DNA of 64,000 bases from Alistipes sp. An66. GTDB lineage: Bacteria > Bacteroidota > Bacteroidia > Bacteroidales > Rikenellaceae. The DNA lies in NCBI RefSeq assembly GCF_002161445.1, contig NZ_NFHT01000010.1, positions 1 to 64,000 of the forward strand, read 5' to 3'. Positions 35,513-44,274 of this stretch are shown piece after piece (position 1 is the stretch's first letter; every line of letters begins with the position of its first letter). Made by a program: the position numbers and the translations under genes. The notes below the pieces were generated by a model, which worked only from the letters and a program-made list of their open reading frames with translations, did no database searches and was not told the DNA's origin.

Positions 35513-36625
35513 CTATTTCGCAGGCTCGACAGCCGGAGTCTCGGCCGTAGCCGTCGAATCGGCAGGAGCCGGCTCCTCGTACGGAGTGACGTCGATCAGC
35601 TCAACCTCGAACTCCAAGGCCTCGTTCGGGCCGATGTCACGACCGGCACCACGCTGTCCGTATGCCAGGTCGGAGGGGATCCACAGCGTGATCGTACCGC
35701 CCTTGCCCACGAGCTGCATGCCTTCGGTCCAGCCCGGGATGACGCGGTTCAGCGGGAACTCGACCGGCTCGTCCTTGTCGTAGTCGTCCGGACGCTGCTT
35801 CTTGATCATCTCCTGCTGCTCCTTCGTGCGGTTGGCGAATTTCGACGTGTCGAAGACCTTGCCCTCACGCGTGCGGCCCGTATAGTGGACCTTCACCACG
35901 TCGCGCACATCCTTTGCCATGACCGTCGTGTCGCCCATCTTGTTCACCTTGTAGAGCAGACCCGACTCCGTCTTCTTCACACCCGACTTCTTCTCGATCT
36001 TCTCCAACCAGGCCTTCGAAGCCTCGGCATTCTCCGCAGGGCGCTTCACCATGAAATAGTACTGCAAGTACTTGTTCACCTCATCCTCGTTCATCTTGGC
36101 GTTGTTGTCGCGCACGTTCTGCATGGCCTCGCAGATCCATACCAGCTGCACCGGAATACCGCTCTGCGCGATGTTGTAGCCGATGTCGTTGCCGAACGCA
36201 TACGAAAGCTCCGTACGCTCCTCCTCCGACTCGAACATCTCCGGATCGGCTGCCGGATACTCCACCTTCGTGGAATCGCCGCCCGCCAGACGGATGCTGT
36301 CCGCCTCGGCACGCTTCTCCGCAATGGCACGCGCCCGCGTCGCACGCTTCGACATGAAGTACTCGCGGAGCATGTTCAGCGACTCGTCGTGCGGCTGCGA
36401 AGCCTTGTCGAGCGCACCCTCCTTGATACCCTGATCCATGGCCTTGAAGTCGAACGGAATGTCCTTCATCTCATAGCTCATGCCGTAGCCGATATTGGCG
36501 CCCAGAGCATACGACAGCGAGTCGAACTCCGACAGGCTGCCCATCGACACTCCGGTCTTGCCGCCCCCGCAGGAAGCGAGCATCGCGGCCCCCGCAAGCG
36601 CCGCTGCAAAATAGAGTTTTTTCAT
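35513..36625 (-). CDS. FKBP-type peptidyl-prolyl isomerase lipoprotein
   Basis: This 370-residue precursor has a lipoprotein signal (AAMLASCGGG, Cys near residue 19). Residues about 30-115 and 140-215 are two FKBP_N-like helical segments, both starting with a LSYALGANIGY / LSYAFGNDIGYN pattern, so the region looks duplicated. The catalytic FKBP domain (residues about 240-345) contains VKVHYTGRTREGKVFDTS, VIPGWTEGMQLVGKGG, and IPSDLAYGQRG...IGPNEALEFEVELIDV. It probably assists folding at the periplasmic side of an envelope membrane. The tail is Pro/Ala/Glu-rich. A -7 element lies at 36670-36677. Confidence 0.93.
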   Translation of the reverse strand: MKKLYFAAALAGAAMLASCGGGKTGVSMGSLSEFDSLSYALGANIGYGMSYEMKDIPFDFKAMDQGIKEGALDKASQPHDESLNMLREYFMSKRATRARAIAEKRAEADSIRLAGGDSTKVEYPAADPEMFESEEERTELSYAFGNDIGYNIAQSGIPVQLVWICEAMQNVRDNNAKMNEDEVNKYLQYYFMVKRPAENAEASKAWLEKIEKKSGVKKTESGLLYKVNKMGDTTVMAKDVRDVVKVHYTGRTREGKVFDTSKFANRTKEQQEMIKKQRPDDYDKDEPVEFPLNRVIPGWTEGMQLVGKGGTITLWIPSDLAYGQRGAGRDIGPNEALEFEVELIDVTPYEEPAPADSTATAETPAVEPAK

Positions 36626-36669
36626 GGTTGTTTTTGAATATGTTTGATGTTTGCTTCTTTTCGTACGCG

Positions 36670-36677
36670 CAAAGATA
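36670..36677 (-). promoter_or_regulatory. -7 element of the FKBP gene
   Basis: TATCTTTG on the minus strand lies 45 bases before the FKBP start and 39 bases beyond the end of the next gene upstream. Confidence 0.65.
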
Positions 36678-36715
36678 GTAAAATATTGTATGAATGACCG
36701 ATTTTATCGACTAAA

Positions 36716-37417
36716 TTATCGACGGCGGTAACGATTCGCATATTTGTCCACTTCGAGCAGCTCGATCTCGTAGTAGAGCGTCGAATTCGGCGCGATGCCC
36801 AGTTCCTTGTCTCCCTCGGCGCCATAGGCTTCCGAAGCCGGGAGCCACGACAGGATCTTACCCCCGCGGCCGATCAGTTTCACGCTCTCCCGGACGCCGC
36901 TGCGCAGATTCCGGAGCGTCGAGCGCACCGTGTCACCCCGTTCGTACGAAGAGGTCACCTCCTCGCCGTCCGCCGTGCGGATCACCCACCGCAGCGCCAC
37001 GCTGTCCCGGTCCGACGTCGGGATCAGGTCCTGATCCCCCACCTCCTCGACCGTATAGGTCACGCCCGACGAGGTTCGCGCATACGAACGGTTCGACCGG
37101 GCGATATCTTCCAGAAACTGCTCCTCATAGGCCCGGGCCTTCTCCGGCAGCGCATAGTTCACGTAACTCAAATAGAAGGTCTCAGCATCGTCCATCGTCA
37201 TCCGTGTCTTTCCCCGGAAGACGTCCCGGATCCCCTCGCACACGGCCTCCGCATTGAGCGTCGAGTCCATACGTTGCAGATTCAGCCCCACGTTCATCCC
37301 GATGACATACGCCACCGAATCCAGATCGGTTTTCAGCTTCACGCCCCCGCCCGAACCGTGCGAGCAGGCTCCGGCCGCCGACACGACCGGAATGAGATAT
37401 AGGAAGAGTCGTTTCAT
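36716..37417 (-). CDS. FKBP-type peptidyl-prolyl isomerase lipoprotein (second copy)
   Basis: This 233-residue precursor has a signal with lipobox SAAGAC (Cys near 17). A single FKBP_N-like helical part (LDSVAYVIGMNVGLNLQRMD, residues about 28-110) precedes an FKBP domain. That domain contains RESVKLIGRGGKILSWLPASEAYGAEGDKELGIAPNSTLYYEIELLEV. The usual VHYTG entry motif is replaced by VALRWVIRTADGEEV, so catalysis may be reduced. The ATG overlaps the nhaA stop (ATGA), showing co-translation with nhaA. Confidence 0.87.
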   Translation of the reverse strand: MKRLFLYLIPVVSAAGACSHGSGGGVKLKTDLDSVAYVIGMNVGLNLQRMDSTLNAEAVCEGIRDVFRGKTRMTMDDAETFYLSYVNYALPEKARAYEEQFLEDIARSNRSYARTSSGVTYTVEEVGDQDLIPTSDRDSVALRWVIRTADGEEVTSSYERGDTVRSTLRNLRSGVRESVKLIGRGGKILSWLPASEAYGAEGDKELGIAPNSTLYYEIELLEVDKYANRYRRR

Positions 37418-38796
37418 GATTCTTGACTTTTTTTCGAGAAGAGCAGGATCAGCAGACTCCCGAAAAGAGCGGCAGCCACCGATCCCATCAGAATGGCGAT
37501 CTTGCCCCGGTCGACCAGATCCGGATCGGTGTAGGCCAGCGAGTCCACGAACAGCGACATCGTGAAACCGATACCGCCCAGACAGGCTACGCCGAACAAC
37601 ATCCGCCACGAAGCCCCCGCCGGCATCTCCGCAAGGCCCGAACGGACCGCAGCCCAGCTCGCCAGAAAGATTCCCAGCGGCTTGCCGACCAGCAATCCGA
37701 AGAAGACGCCCATGCCGATCGACCCGATCTCGGGCGAATAGTGGAAGATATTGAGGTATTCGAGCGACCCGATCTCCACTCCGGCGTTCGCCAATGCGAA
37801 GATCGGCATGATCAGGAACGTGACATACGGTGTCAGGGCGTGTTCCAGACGATAGCTCATCCCCACCGAGTTCGCCGTCAGATGGGACATCCTGCGCAGG
37901 TAGAAACGCTGCGTCTCGTTCGGGAACGGCTCCTCGTTCCCGGCCTGCAACATCAGCGACTTCAACCAGCGCATCTTATATACGTAATACTCCTTGCTGT
38001 AACGCGGCTCCATCGGGATCAACAGCGCCATCGCCACGCCCGAAATGGTCGAATGAACCCCCGAATAGTAGAACAGCCCCCACACCACAACTGCGGGGAA
38101 GAGGTAGCAGGCCAGGCGTTTCTCGCCCATCCGGTTCATGAAATAGACCCCGAGCATGATCAGCAGCGCCAGCGCCAGCAGCCCGATCCGCACCTGCCCG
38201 CCGTAGAAGAGCGCAATCACCAGAATCGCACCCAGATCGTCGGCCACGGCCAGCGCCGTGAGAAAAATTTTCAGCGAGATCGGAACCCGGTCGCCCAGGA
38301 TCGACAGGATGCCGATGGCGAAGGCGATGTCCGTCGCCGTCGGGATTCCCCATCCGTTCGCCGCTCCCGTGCCGTGGTTGAACAGCGTGAAGATGACCGC
38401 CGGAGCCAGCATGCCTCCCGCAGCCGCCAGTACCGGAAGGATCGCCCGGCGGACCGACGAGAGTTGTCCGTTGACGATCTCGCGCTTGATTTCAAGCCCC
38501 ACGGTGAAGAAGAAGATCACCATCAGGCAGTCGTTCACGAACGTCTCAACGGTCATTCCCCGCGGGAACATCCAGTCGATCAGCCCCTCCGGAGAATGGA
38601 TCATCAGCGAAAGATCCGTTTCGAGCAGGTCGTGGTAGTAGGTTTTCGTGATCGGGAGATTGGCCAGCAGCATCGCGATGATGACGCAGACCACCAGCAC
38701 GACACCACCGGCCCAGGGGGTTTCGATGAAATTGCGACCGCGGAGGCCGATCATGTGTCGACCGCGAACCCAGCGGTACATGGAAAAGAGTCGCAT
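37414..38796 (-). CDS. nhaA: Na+/H+ antiporter NhaA
   Basis: This 460-residue inner-membrane antiporter exchanges sodium for protons and supports pH homeostasis. The paired aspartates of the transport site appear in ALAVADDLGAILVIALFYGG (near residue 185). FFFTVGLEIKREIVNGQL and GWGIPTATDIAFAIGIL are NhaA signatures. The protein is longer than the E. coli form (388), mostly through a cytoplasmic insertion around EPRYSKEYYVYKMRWLKSLMLQAGNEEPFPNETQRFYLRRM. It starts 2 bases after the arginase-family gene and overlaps the downstream FKBP gene. Confidence 0.94.
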   Translation of the reverse strand: MRLFSMYRWVRGRHMIGLRGRNFIETPWAGGVVLVVCVIIAMLLANLPITKTYYHDLLETDLSLMIHSPEGLIDWMFPRGMTVETFVNDCLMVIFFFTVGLEIKREIVNGQLSSVRRAILPVLAAAGGMLAPAVIFTLFNHGTGAANGWGIPTATDIAFAIGILSILGDRVPISLKIFLTALAVADDLGAILVIALFYGGQVRIGLLALALLIMLGVYFMNRMGEKRLACYLFPAVVVWGLFYYSGVHSTISGVAMALLIPMEPRYSKEYYVYKMRWLKSLMLQAGNEEPFPNETQRFYLRRMSHLTANSVGMSYRLEHALTPYVTFLIMPIFALANAGVEIGSLEYLNIFHYSPEIGSIGMGVFFGLLVGKPLGIFLASWAAVRSGLAEMPAGASWRMLFGVACLGGIGFTMSLFVDSLAYTDPDLVDRGKIAILMGSVAAALFGSLLILLFSKKSQES

Positions 38797-38798
38797 AT

Positions 38799-39869
38799 CT
38801 ATTTTTTGTTTGATTGTTGATTGGATTCAAGTGTCAGTCCGCAGAGTTTCCACAGCATGCGGGCCCCCGTAATGGCGTCGATCCGCTCCTCCGGGGAGGG
38901 GCACACCTCCACCATGTCGAATCCGATGATCCGGCGTCCGGAGTCGGCCAGCGTTTTGAGCAGCCAGACCGCCTCGTTGAAGGTCAGGCCTCCCGTCACC
39001 GGCGTCCCCGTATGGGGGCAGTTGTCGAACGTCAGGCCGTCGATGTCGAAGCTCACGTAGACCTCCGCGGGGAGCGCCGCGACGATCTTCCGGCACTGGG
39101 CGTCCCACGTCTCGCCCCGGAACGAAGCCCCGGCCAGCGTGAGGTCGTCGAACATGACGACCCGCTCCGTTGCGGCGGCCAGCCGCGCCTCCCCCTCGCT
39201 GAAATCCCGGACCCCGACCTGCACGATCCGGGTCACCTGCGGGATATCGCGCAGCACGTTGTACATGATCGAGGCGTGCGAATACTCGAAGCCCTCGTAG
39301 GCCTCGCGCAGGTCGCAGTGCGCGTCGACGTGCAGGATCCCGAACGACGCATGCCGCGCCCCCAGCGCCCGGAGCAGGCCGTAGGGGGTCGAGTGGTCGC
39401 CGCCCACGAGGCCCACGAGCCGACCCGCATCGAGCCAGCGCGATGCCTGCGCCTCGATGTTGGCGTTCATCGCCCGGCAGCCTTCGTTCACGCGCCGGAT
39501 CTTGCGGATGACCGAATCGTCATCCGGGTTCCCGCCCCCTTCCAGATGGTCGATCACCCGTTCGGCATCGCCGCGAAGGCGCTGCGACTGCTCCTGCAAG
39601 GTATAGTCCACGTCGGCCGTGGCAATGCCCCGACGCCAGGCGCCGGGTGCCAGCGGATCGTGGAAATCCAGTTGCGTGGAGGCCTCGATGATCGCATCCG
39701 GCGCATACGCCGTACCGGCCCCGTAGGAGACCGTCACGTCCCACGGCGCCGAGATCAGCACCAGTTCCGCCTCCTCCGGCTCGAACGGCAGTCCGAAATA
39801 GCTTCCGTTGGCCACGCCCACTCCATCCGGGTCGAATGTTCGCTCTTCCATAGCGTTCTCTTGAAACAT
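38799..39869 (-). CDS. Arginase/agmatinase family enzyme
   Basis: This 356-residue ureohydrolase has the manganese motifs GGDHST (near 159), HVDAHCDLRE, and SFDIDGLTFDN. That makes an active dinuclear metal enzyme likely. Arginase, agmatinase and formimidoylglutamase cannot be told apart safely, but agmatinase is the usual label for this type. ATG 39869 is preceded by an exact AGGAGG Shine-Dalgarno (39872-39877), unusual among its neighbours, which decides the start over ATG 39851. It is the first gene of an operon with nhaA and an FKBP gene. Confidence 0.87.
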   Translation of the reverse strand: MFQENAMEERTFDPDGVGVANGSYFGLPFEPEEAELVLISAPWDVTVSYGAGTAYAPDAIIEASTQLDFHDPLAPGAWRRGIATADVDYTLQEQSQRLRGDAERVIDHLEGGGNPDDDSVIRKIRRVNEGCRAMNANIEAQASRWLDAGRLVGLVGGDHSTPYGLLRALGARHASFGILHVDAHCDLREAYEGFEYSHASIMYNVLRDIPQVTRIVQVGVRDFSEGEARLAAATERVVMFDDLTLAGASFRGETWDAQCRKIVAALPAEVYVSFDIDGLTFDNCPHTGTPVTGGLTFNEAVWLLKTLADSGRRIIGFDMVEVCPSPEERIDAITGARMLWKLCGLTLESNQQSNKK

Positions 39870-39886
39870 ATCCTCCTTTTAACGGA

Positions 39887-39914
39887 CAAAGGTACTAATT
39901 TTTACCTATATTTG
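39887..39914. promoter_or_regulatory. Divergent promoters for the arginase-family gene and pdxB
   Basis: TACCTTTG on the minus strand (39887-39894) and TATATTTG on the plus strand (39907-39914) are only 12 bases apart. The two transcription units must share this short control region. Neither has a perfect -33. Confidence 0.65.
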
Positions 39915-39955
39915 CGCATCCGCCGGAAGATAAGCGCGGGAAAGTTCCGAATATC

Positions 39956-40951
39956 ATGAAGATTGTAGCCGATAATGCCATTCCTTTTCTGGACGGGGTT
40001 CTGGAACCCTTCGCCGAAGTGTGCCGCCGCCCCGGGCGGAAGATCTCCGCAGAGGACGTCCGCGACGCCGATGCGCTGGTGATCCGGACCCGAACCCGCT
40101 GCGACGAAACGCTCCTTGCCGGATCGCGCGTGCGGATGATCGCCACGGCCACCATCGGATTCGACCACATCGACCTTGCATGGTGCCGGCGGAACGGCAT
40201 CGAGGTAGCCACGGCCGCCGGATGCAACGCCCGCGGCGTCCTGCAATGGGTCGCCGCCGTGCTCGCCCTCCTCGCCCGGCGGCAGGGGTGGACGCCCGGA
40301 CAGCGGACCCTGGGCGTCGTCGGCGTGGGACACGTCGGATCGCTGGTCAAAAACTATGCCGAAGCGTGGGGATTCCGCGTGCTCTGCTGCGACCCCCCGC
40401 GCGAAGAGCGGGAACGGTGCGGATTCCTGCCCCTCGAAGAGGTGGCGCGCCAGGCCGACATCCTCACCTTCCACACGCCGCTCGACGACTCGACCCGCCA
40501 CATGGCCGGCGGGCGACTCTTCCGCATGATGAAGCCCGGGGCCGTACTCCTCAACTCCTCGCGCGGAGAGGTCGTCGACGGAGAGGCCCTGCTGCGGAGT
40601 GAGTTGGAATGGGCGCTCGACGTCTGGGAACATGAGCCGGAACTCAATCCGGAGCTCCTGCGCCGGGCGCTGGTCGCCACGCCCCACATCGCCGGATACT
40701 CCTTGCAGGGAAAGGCCAACGCCACGGCCCTCGCCGTCGCGGCCCTCGCCCGGAAGTTCGGACTCCCGGTCGAGGGGTGGTACCCGCCGGAGGTGACCCC
40801 CTCGCAACCCCACGCGATCTCCTGGCAGGAGCTTGTCCGCACCATCGTCGGCGCATACGACATCGAGGCCGAGAGCCGGCGTCTGAAACAGCAGCCCTCC
40901 GCGTTCGAATCCCTGCGCGACCGCTACGACTATCGGCAGGAATATTTTTAA
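39956..40951 (+). CDS. pdxB: 4-phosphoerythronate dehydrogenase
   Basis: This 331-residue NAD-dependent D-hydroxyacid dehydrogenase is in the pyridoxal 5'-phosphate (vitamin B6) branch. The N-terminus MKIVADNAIPFLDGVLEPFAEV is typical of PdxB. LGVVGVGHVGSLV is the nucleotide-binding glycine motif. LNSSRGEVVDGEAL with the catalytic Arg, and ATPHIAGYSLQGKANAT with the catalytic His, follow. A short C-terminal PdxB-type dimerisation part ends YDYRQEYF. It is shorter than E. coli PdxB (378). Confidence 0.92.
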   Translation: MKIVADNAIPFLDGVLEPFAEVCRRPGRKISAEDVRDADALVIRTRTRCDETLLAGSRVRMIATATIGFDHIDLAWCRRNGIEVATAAGCNARGVLQWVAAVLALLARRQGWTPGQRTLGVVGVGHVGSLVKNYAEAWGFRVLCCDPPREERERCGFLPLEEVARQADILTFHTPLDDSTRHMAGGRLFRMMKPGAVLLNSSRGEVVDGEALLRSELEWALDVWEHEPELNPELLRRALVATPHIAGYSLQGKANATALAVAALARKFGLPVEGWYPPEVTPSQPHAISWQELVRTIVGAYDIEAESRRLKQQPSAFESLRDRYDYRQEYF

Positions 40952-40967
40952 CTTGCCGTTTTTTCAT

Positions 40968-40975
40968 TACCTTTG
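40968..40975 (+). promoter_or_regulatory. -7 element immediately before pyrD
   Basis: TACCTTTG ends 9 bases before the pyrD ATG at 40985. Transcription would begin within a few bases of the start codon, so the mRNA may be leaderless. Confidence 0.65.
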
Positions 40976-40984
40976 CGCGCAACT

Positions 40985-42193
40985 ATGTATCGGAGAATCA
41001 TAAAGCCCATCCTCTTCTCGCTCCCCATCGAACGGGCCCACCGGATCGCCCTGCTGCTTCTGCGCATCATCGGGTTCATCCCCGGAGGACGCTGGCTGCT
41101 GCACAAGAGCTACGCCGTCGAGCACCCGGCGCTCGAACGCGAGGTCTTCGGCATGAAGTTCCGCAACCCCGTGGGGCTCGCCGCCGGATTCGACCGCAAC
41201 GGCGAAGCCTACCGCGAACTCGCCGCCATGGGATTCGGATTCGTCGAGATCGGAACCGTCACGCCGCAACCGCAGCCCGGGAATCCCCGCCCGCGCGTCT
41301 TCCGGCTCCCGAAGGACAAGGCGATCATCAGCCGCATCGGAATCGCAAACCGGGGACTCGAAACCGCCATCCGCCACCTCCGCCGCCCCCACGAGGGGGT
41401 TATCGTGGGGTGCAACATCGGGAAAAACACCGCCACACCCGTCGAGAACGCCGCGGCCGACTATCTGAAACTCTTCCGCAACCTCTATCAGTATGCGGAC
41501 TACTTCACCGTCAACATCAGCTGCGACAATGCCTGCCGGGAGGGAGCGACCCACGCCCGCGAACACATTCTCCGGATCCTCGAACCGCTGTTCGACTTCC
41601 GCCGCGGGCAGAACCAGTACCGCCCGATCATGCTCAAAATATCCCCCGACATGCCCGACGAGGTGATCGACCGCGTGACCGACATCCTGCTCGAAACGCC
41701 CCTCGACGGCATCGTCGCCACGAACGGCACGCATCTCCGCGAAGGACTCCGGACCAGCCGCACGTCGCTCGACAAGATCGGGACCGGACGCCTCGGAGGA
41801 GCCCCCCTGACCCGCCGGGCCGTGGAGATCGTCCGCAGGGTCCACGCCCGCTCGGGCGGAAACTACCCCATCATCGGCGTGGGCGGGCTGATGACGCCCG
41901 ACGACGTGCGCGCCATGCTCGACGCCGGCGCCGACCTCGTCCAGCTCTACACCGGCTACATCTACGAAGGCCCCGGGCTCGTCGGCGAAATCTGCCGCGC
42001 GCTGATCGACGACGCCCGCCAGCCGCAGGGCAACGCCGGACAGCCGCAGGACGAGGCCCGCGAAATCCCGGCCCCGACCGCCGAACCCCCGCAGGCGGAA
42101 GAGCAACACCCCGAAACCGATCCGACGGTCTCCCCCGAAACGGACGGTGAGAAACCGTCCGCTGCGTCCGAAGCCGCCGCAGAACAATCATAA
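40985..42193 (+). CDS. pyrD: Dihydroorotate dehydrogenase (quinone type)
   Basis: This 402-residue class 2 enzyme oxidises dihydroorotate to orotate in pyrimidine synthesis and passes electrons to quinone at the inner membrane. The N-terminal helix pair (residues about 1-40), GFDRNGEAYRELAAMGFGFVEIGTVTPQPQPGNPRPR, and the FMN-binding IIGVGGLMTPDDVRAMLDAGADLVQLYTGYIYEGP are typical. The active-site motif reads NISCDNACREG, so the catalytic base position carries Cys rather than the Ser of E. coli, and the usual Pro after it is Asp. A 60-residue Pro/Glu/Gln/Ala-rich tail from about residue 340 is unusual. The stop is 4 bases before cinA. Confidence 0.94.
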   Translation: MYRRIIKPILFSLPIERAHRIALLLLRIIGFIPGGRWLLHKSYAVEHPALEREVFGMKFRNPVGLAAGFDRNGEAYRELAAMGFGFVEIGTVTPQPQPGNPRPRVFRLPKDKAIISRIGIANRGLETAIRHLRRPHEGVIVGCNIGKNTATPVENAAADYLKLFRNLYQYADYFTVNISCDNACREGATHAREHILRILEPLFDFRRGQNQYRPIMLKISPDMPDEVIDRVTDILLETPLDGIVATNGTHLREGLRTSRTSLDKIGTGRLGGAPLTRRAVEIVRRVHARSGGNYPIIGVGGLMTPDDVRAMLDAGADLVQLYTGYIYEGPGLVGEICRALIDDARQPQGNAGQPQDEAREIPAPTAEPPQAEEQHPETDPTVSPETDGEKPSAASEAAAEQS

Positions 42194-42197
42194 ACCC

Positions 42198-43439
42198 ATG
42201 AAAGCTTCGATCATCACCATCGGCGACGAGATCCTCATCGGACAGATCGTCGACACCAACTCGGTATCCATCGCCAGGCACCTGAACGGAATCGGGATCG
42301 TCGTCCGCGAAAAAATCTCCATCGGCGACGACCGCCAGCAGATCATCGACACGGTCGACCGCGCCCGGGAGAACAACCAGGTGACGATCATCACCGGCGG
42401 ACTCGGCCCCACGAAGGACGACATCACCAAGAAGACGCTCGCCGAACTCTTCCACAGCGAGATGCGCTACGACGAAACCGTCGCCGCACACGTCGAGAAG
42501 ATGCTCACGGCGCGCGGCATCGAATTCAACGACCTGAACCGCTCGCAGGCCCTCGTCCCGGAGGCCTGCACGGTGCTCTTCAACGCCTACGGAACGGCCC
42601 CCGGCATGTGGTTCGAATGCGACGGACATGTCGTCGTCTCGCTGCCCGGCGTCCCCTATGAGATGGAGCACCTCATGCAGGACGAGGTCATCCCCCGGCT
42701 CAAAGCCCATTTCGCCCTGCGGCAGATCGTACACCGCACGATGATCACCGCCGGACTCGCCGAGTCGATGCTTGCCAAGCGCATCGAGAGCTGGGAAAAC
42801 GCACTCCCGCCCTACCTCAAACTCGCCTACCTGCCCAATCCGGGAGCCGTGCGGCTGCGGCTGTCGGCCTACGAAGTCGAGGGCGAAAGCGTCGCCCGCG
42901 AAATCGACCGGCAGTTCGAGGCGCTGCGGGAGCTCATCCCCGAGTACATCGTCGGGTTCGAAACCGCCTCCGTCGAGGAGCTCGTCCACGAAACCCTTAC
43001 CCGACGCGGGCAGAGCCTCGCCACGGCCGAAAGCTGCACCGGCGGCGTCATCGCCTCGCGTTTCACCGCCCAGCCCGGGGCTTCGGCCTACTTCCGCTGC
43101 GGCGTGGTCGCATACAGCAACGAGTCCAAAGCCGACGTGCTGGGCGTCCATGCCGCCGACATCGCCCGTTACGGCGCCGTCAGCGAACAGGTCGCCCGCC
43201 AGATGGCCGAAGGTGCCCGACGCATCGCGCACGCCGACTTCGCCGTCGCCACCACGGGAATCGCCGGCCCCACGGGCGGAAGCCCCGAAAAACCCGTCGG
43301 AACCGTCTGGATCGCCGTGGCGACCCCCGACCGCACCATCGCCGAATGCCGGCAGTGCGGAGCCGACCGCGGGCAGATCATCTCCCGGGCCAGCGCCTTC
43401 GCCATCGGCATGCTCAAAGACGAGCTCAACGCCGAATAG
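42198..43439 (+). CDS. cinA: CinA family protein (nucleotide pyrophosphatase / NMN deamidase)
   Basis: This 413-residue two-domain protein has an N-terminal MoCF-like domain (residues about 1-170: IITIGDEILIGQIVDTNS, TGGLGPTKDDITKKTLAEL). Its C-terminal PncC domain (residues about 260-405: TAESCTGGVIASRFT, CGVVAYSNESKADVLGV, AVATTGIAGPTGG) recycles NAD-derived NMN. The full-length form is normal. The frame runs 17 codons further upstream inside pyrD, but ATG 42198 matches the family start. It is co-transcribed with pyrD. Confidence 0.95.
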   Translation: MKASIITIGDEILIGQIVDTNSVSIARHLNGIGIVVREKISIGDDRQQIIDTVDRARENNQVTIITGGLGPTKDDITKKTLAELFHSEMRYDETVAAHVEKMLTARGIEFNDLNRSQALVPEACTVLFNAYGTAPGMWFECDGHVVVSLPGVPYEMEHLMQDEVIPRLKAHFALRQIVHRTMITAGLAESMLAKRIESWENALPPYLKLAYLPNPGAVRLRLSAYEVEGESVAREIDRQFEALRELIPEYIVGFETASVEELVHETLTRRGQSLATAESCTGGVIASRFTAQPGASAYFRCGVVAYSNESKADVLGVHAADIARYGAVSEQVARQMAEGARRIAHADFAVATTGIAGPTGGSPEKPVGTVWIAVATPDRTIAECRQCGADRGQIISRASAFAIGMLKDELNAE

Positions 43440-43471
43440 CACCGGCCGGCGTACAAAAAAAGCCGGCGCAC

Positions 43472-43502
43472 TTTGTGTTTTGACGAAAAGGTTGTATATT
43501 TG
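43472..43502 (+). promoter_or_regulatory. Promoter of rpmB-rpmG-DUF4295
   Basis: TTTG (43472-43475), a 19-base spacer and TATATTTG (43495-43502) are a full consensus match, 39 bases before rpmB. Confidence 0.85.
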
Positions 43503-43541
43503 CAGGCCCCAAACGGGCTTAAACAAAAAACAAAGTACAAA

Positions 43542-43775
43542 ATGAAAGTTTGCGAAATCACAGGCAAGGTGGCTGTCGTGGGCAACAACGTCTCGCACTC
43601 CCACCACAAGACCAAACGCAAATTCAGCCCCAATCTGAAAACCAAGCGTTTCTGGTCCGAGCAGGAGGGCCGCTGGATCACCATCAAGGTGTCGGCCGCC
43701 GGCATGAAAACCATCAACAAGAAGGGACTCGCAGTCGCCCTGCGCGAAGCTGCCGCTCCCAAAAGCGTGTACTAA
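43542..43775 (+). CDS. rpmB: 50S ribosomal protein L28
   Basis: This 77-residue ribosomal protein starts MKVCEITGKVAVVGNNVSHSHHKTKRKF, the full family signature. The promoter at 43472-43502 rules out the 23-codon upstream extension. L28, L33 and a DUF4295 protein form one small operon, a cluster common in Bacteroidota. Confidence 0.96.
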   Translation: MKVCEITGKVAVVGNNVSHSHHKTKRKFSPNLKTKRFWSEQEGRWITIKVSAAGMKTINKKGLAVALREAAAPKSVY

Positions 43776-43791
43776 AATCAACGAGTAATCC

Positions 43792-43974
43792 ATGGCAAAG
43801 AAAGGCAACAGAGTTCAGGTCATCCTCGAGTGCACCGAACAGAAAGAGAGCGGAGTTGCGGGAATGTCCCGTTACATCACCACGAAAAACAAGAAGAACA
43901 CGCCCGAACGGCTCGAACGCAAGAAGTACAACCCGTTCCTGAAACGTGTCACCGTACACCGTGAAATCAAATAG
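43792..43974 (+). CDS. rpmG: 50S ribosomal protein L33
   Basis: This 60-residue ribosomal protein contains [51 protein letters not shown], the usual L33 pattern. It has only one Cys, so it is the form without the CxxC zinc pair. It lies 16 bases after rpmB. Confidence 0.96.
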   Translation: MAKKGNRVQVILECTEQKESGVAGMSRYITTKNKKNTPERLERKKYNPFLKRVTVHREIK

Positions 43975-43987
43975 TTAGAGCAGACCT

Positions 43988-44146
43988 ATGGCAAAGAAAG
44001 TAGTCGCAACGCTGAAAACCGGTACCGGCAAGCAGTTCACCAAGTGCATCAAGATGGTCAAGTCGGAGAAAACCGGCGCCTACATGTTCAAGGAGGGCGT
44101 TATTGCAAACGACCAGGTGAAGGATTTCTTCGACGAGAAGAAATAA
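43988..44146 (+). CDS. DUF4295 family protein
   Basis: This 52-residue basic protein (MAKKVVATLKTGTGKQFTKC then IKMVKSEKTGAYMFKEGV) follows L33 by 13 bases in the same operon. DUF4295 genes typically sit behind rpmB-rpmG in Bacteroidota, and a ribosome-associated role is a reasonable guess. No catalytic motif is visible. A terminator follows at 44173-44206. Confidence 0.88.
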   Translation: MAKKVVATLKTGTGKQFTKCIKMVKSEKTGAYMFKEGVIANDQVKDFFDEKK

Positions 44147-44172
44147 CGTATTTTAAGAGTCGTCTCTTAAAT

Positions 44173-44206
44173 ACAAAGGGCATCTCATCAAGAGGTGCCC
44201 TTTGTG
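44173..44206 (+). terminator. Terminator of the rpmB operon
   Basis: ACAAAGGGCATCTC pairs with GAGGTGCCCTTTGT (one wobble) around ATCAA. A smaller A/T-rich inverted repeat precedes it (about 44149-44173). Confidence 0.8.
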
Positions 44207-44274
44207 TGTGAATGAATTTGGCTGTTTCGATAAAAAAAACTATTTTTATTGCAGTTTATTGTCAACCGACTACC

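Noticed and set aside
36716-37609. Longer N-terminus for the second FKBP protein
   Set aside because: The extra 64 residues are encoded within nhaA in another frame. The lipoprotein signal starts at ATG 37417.
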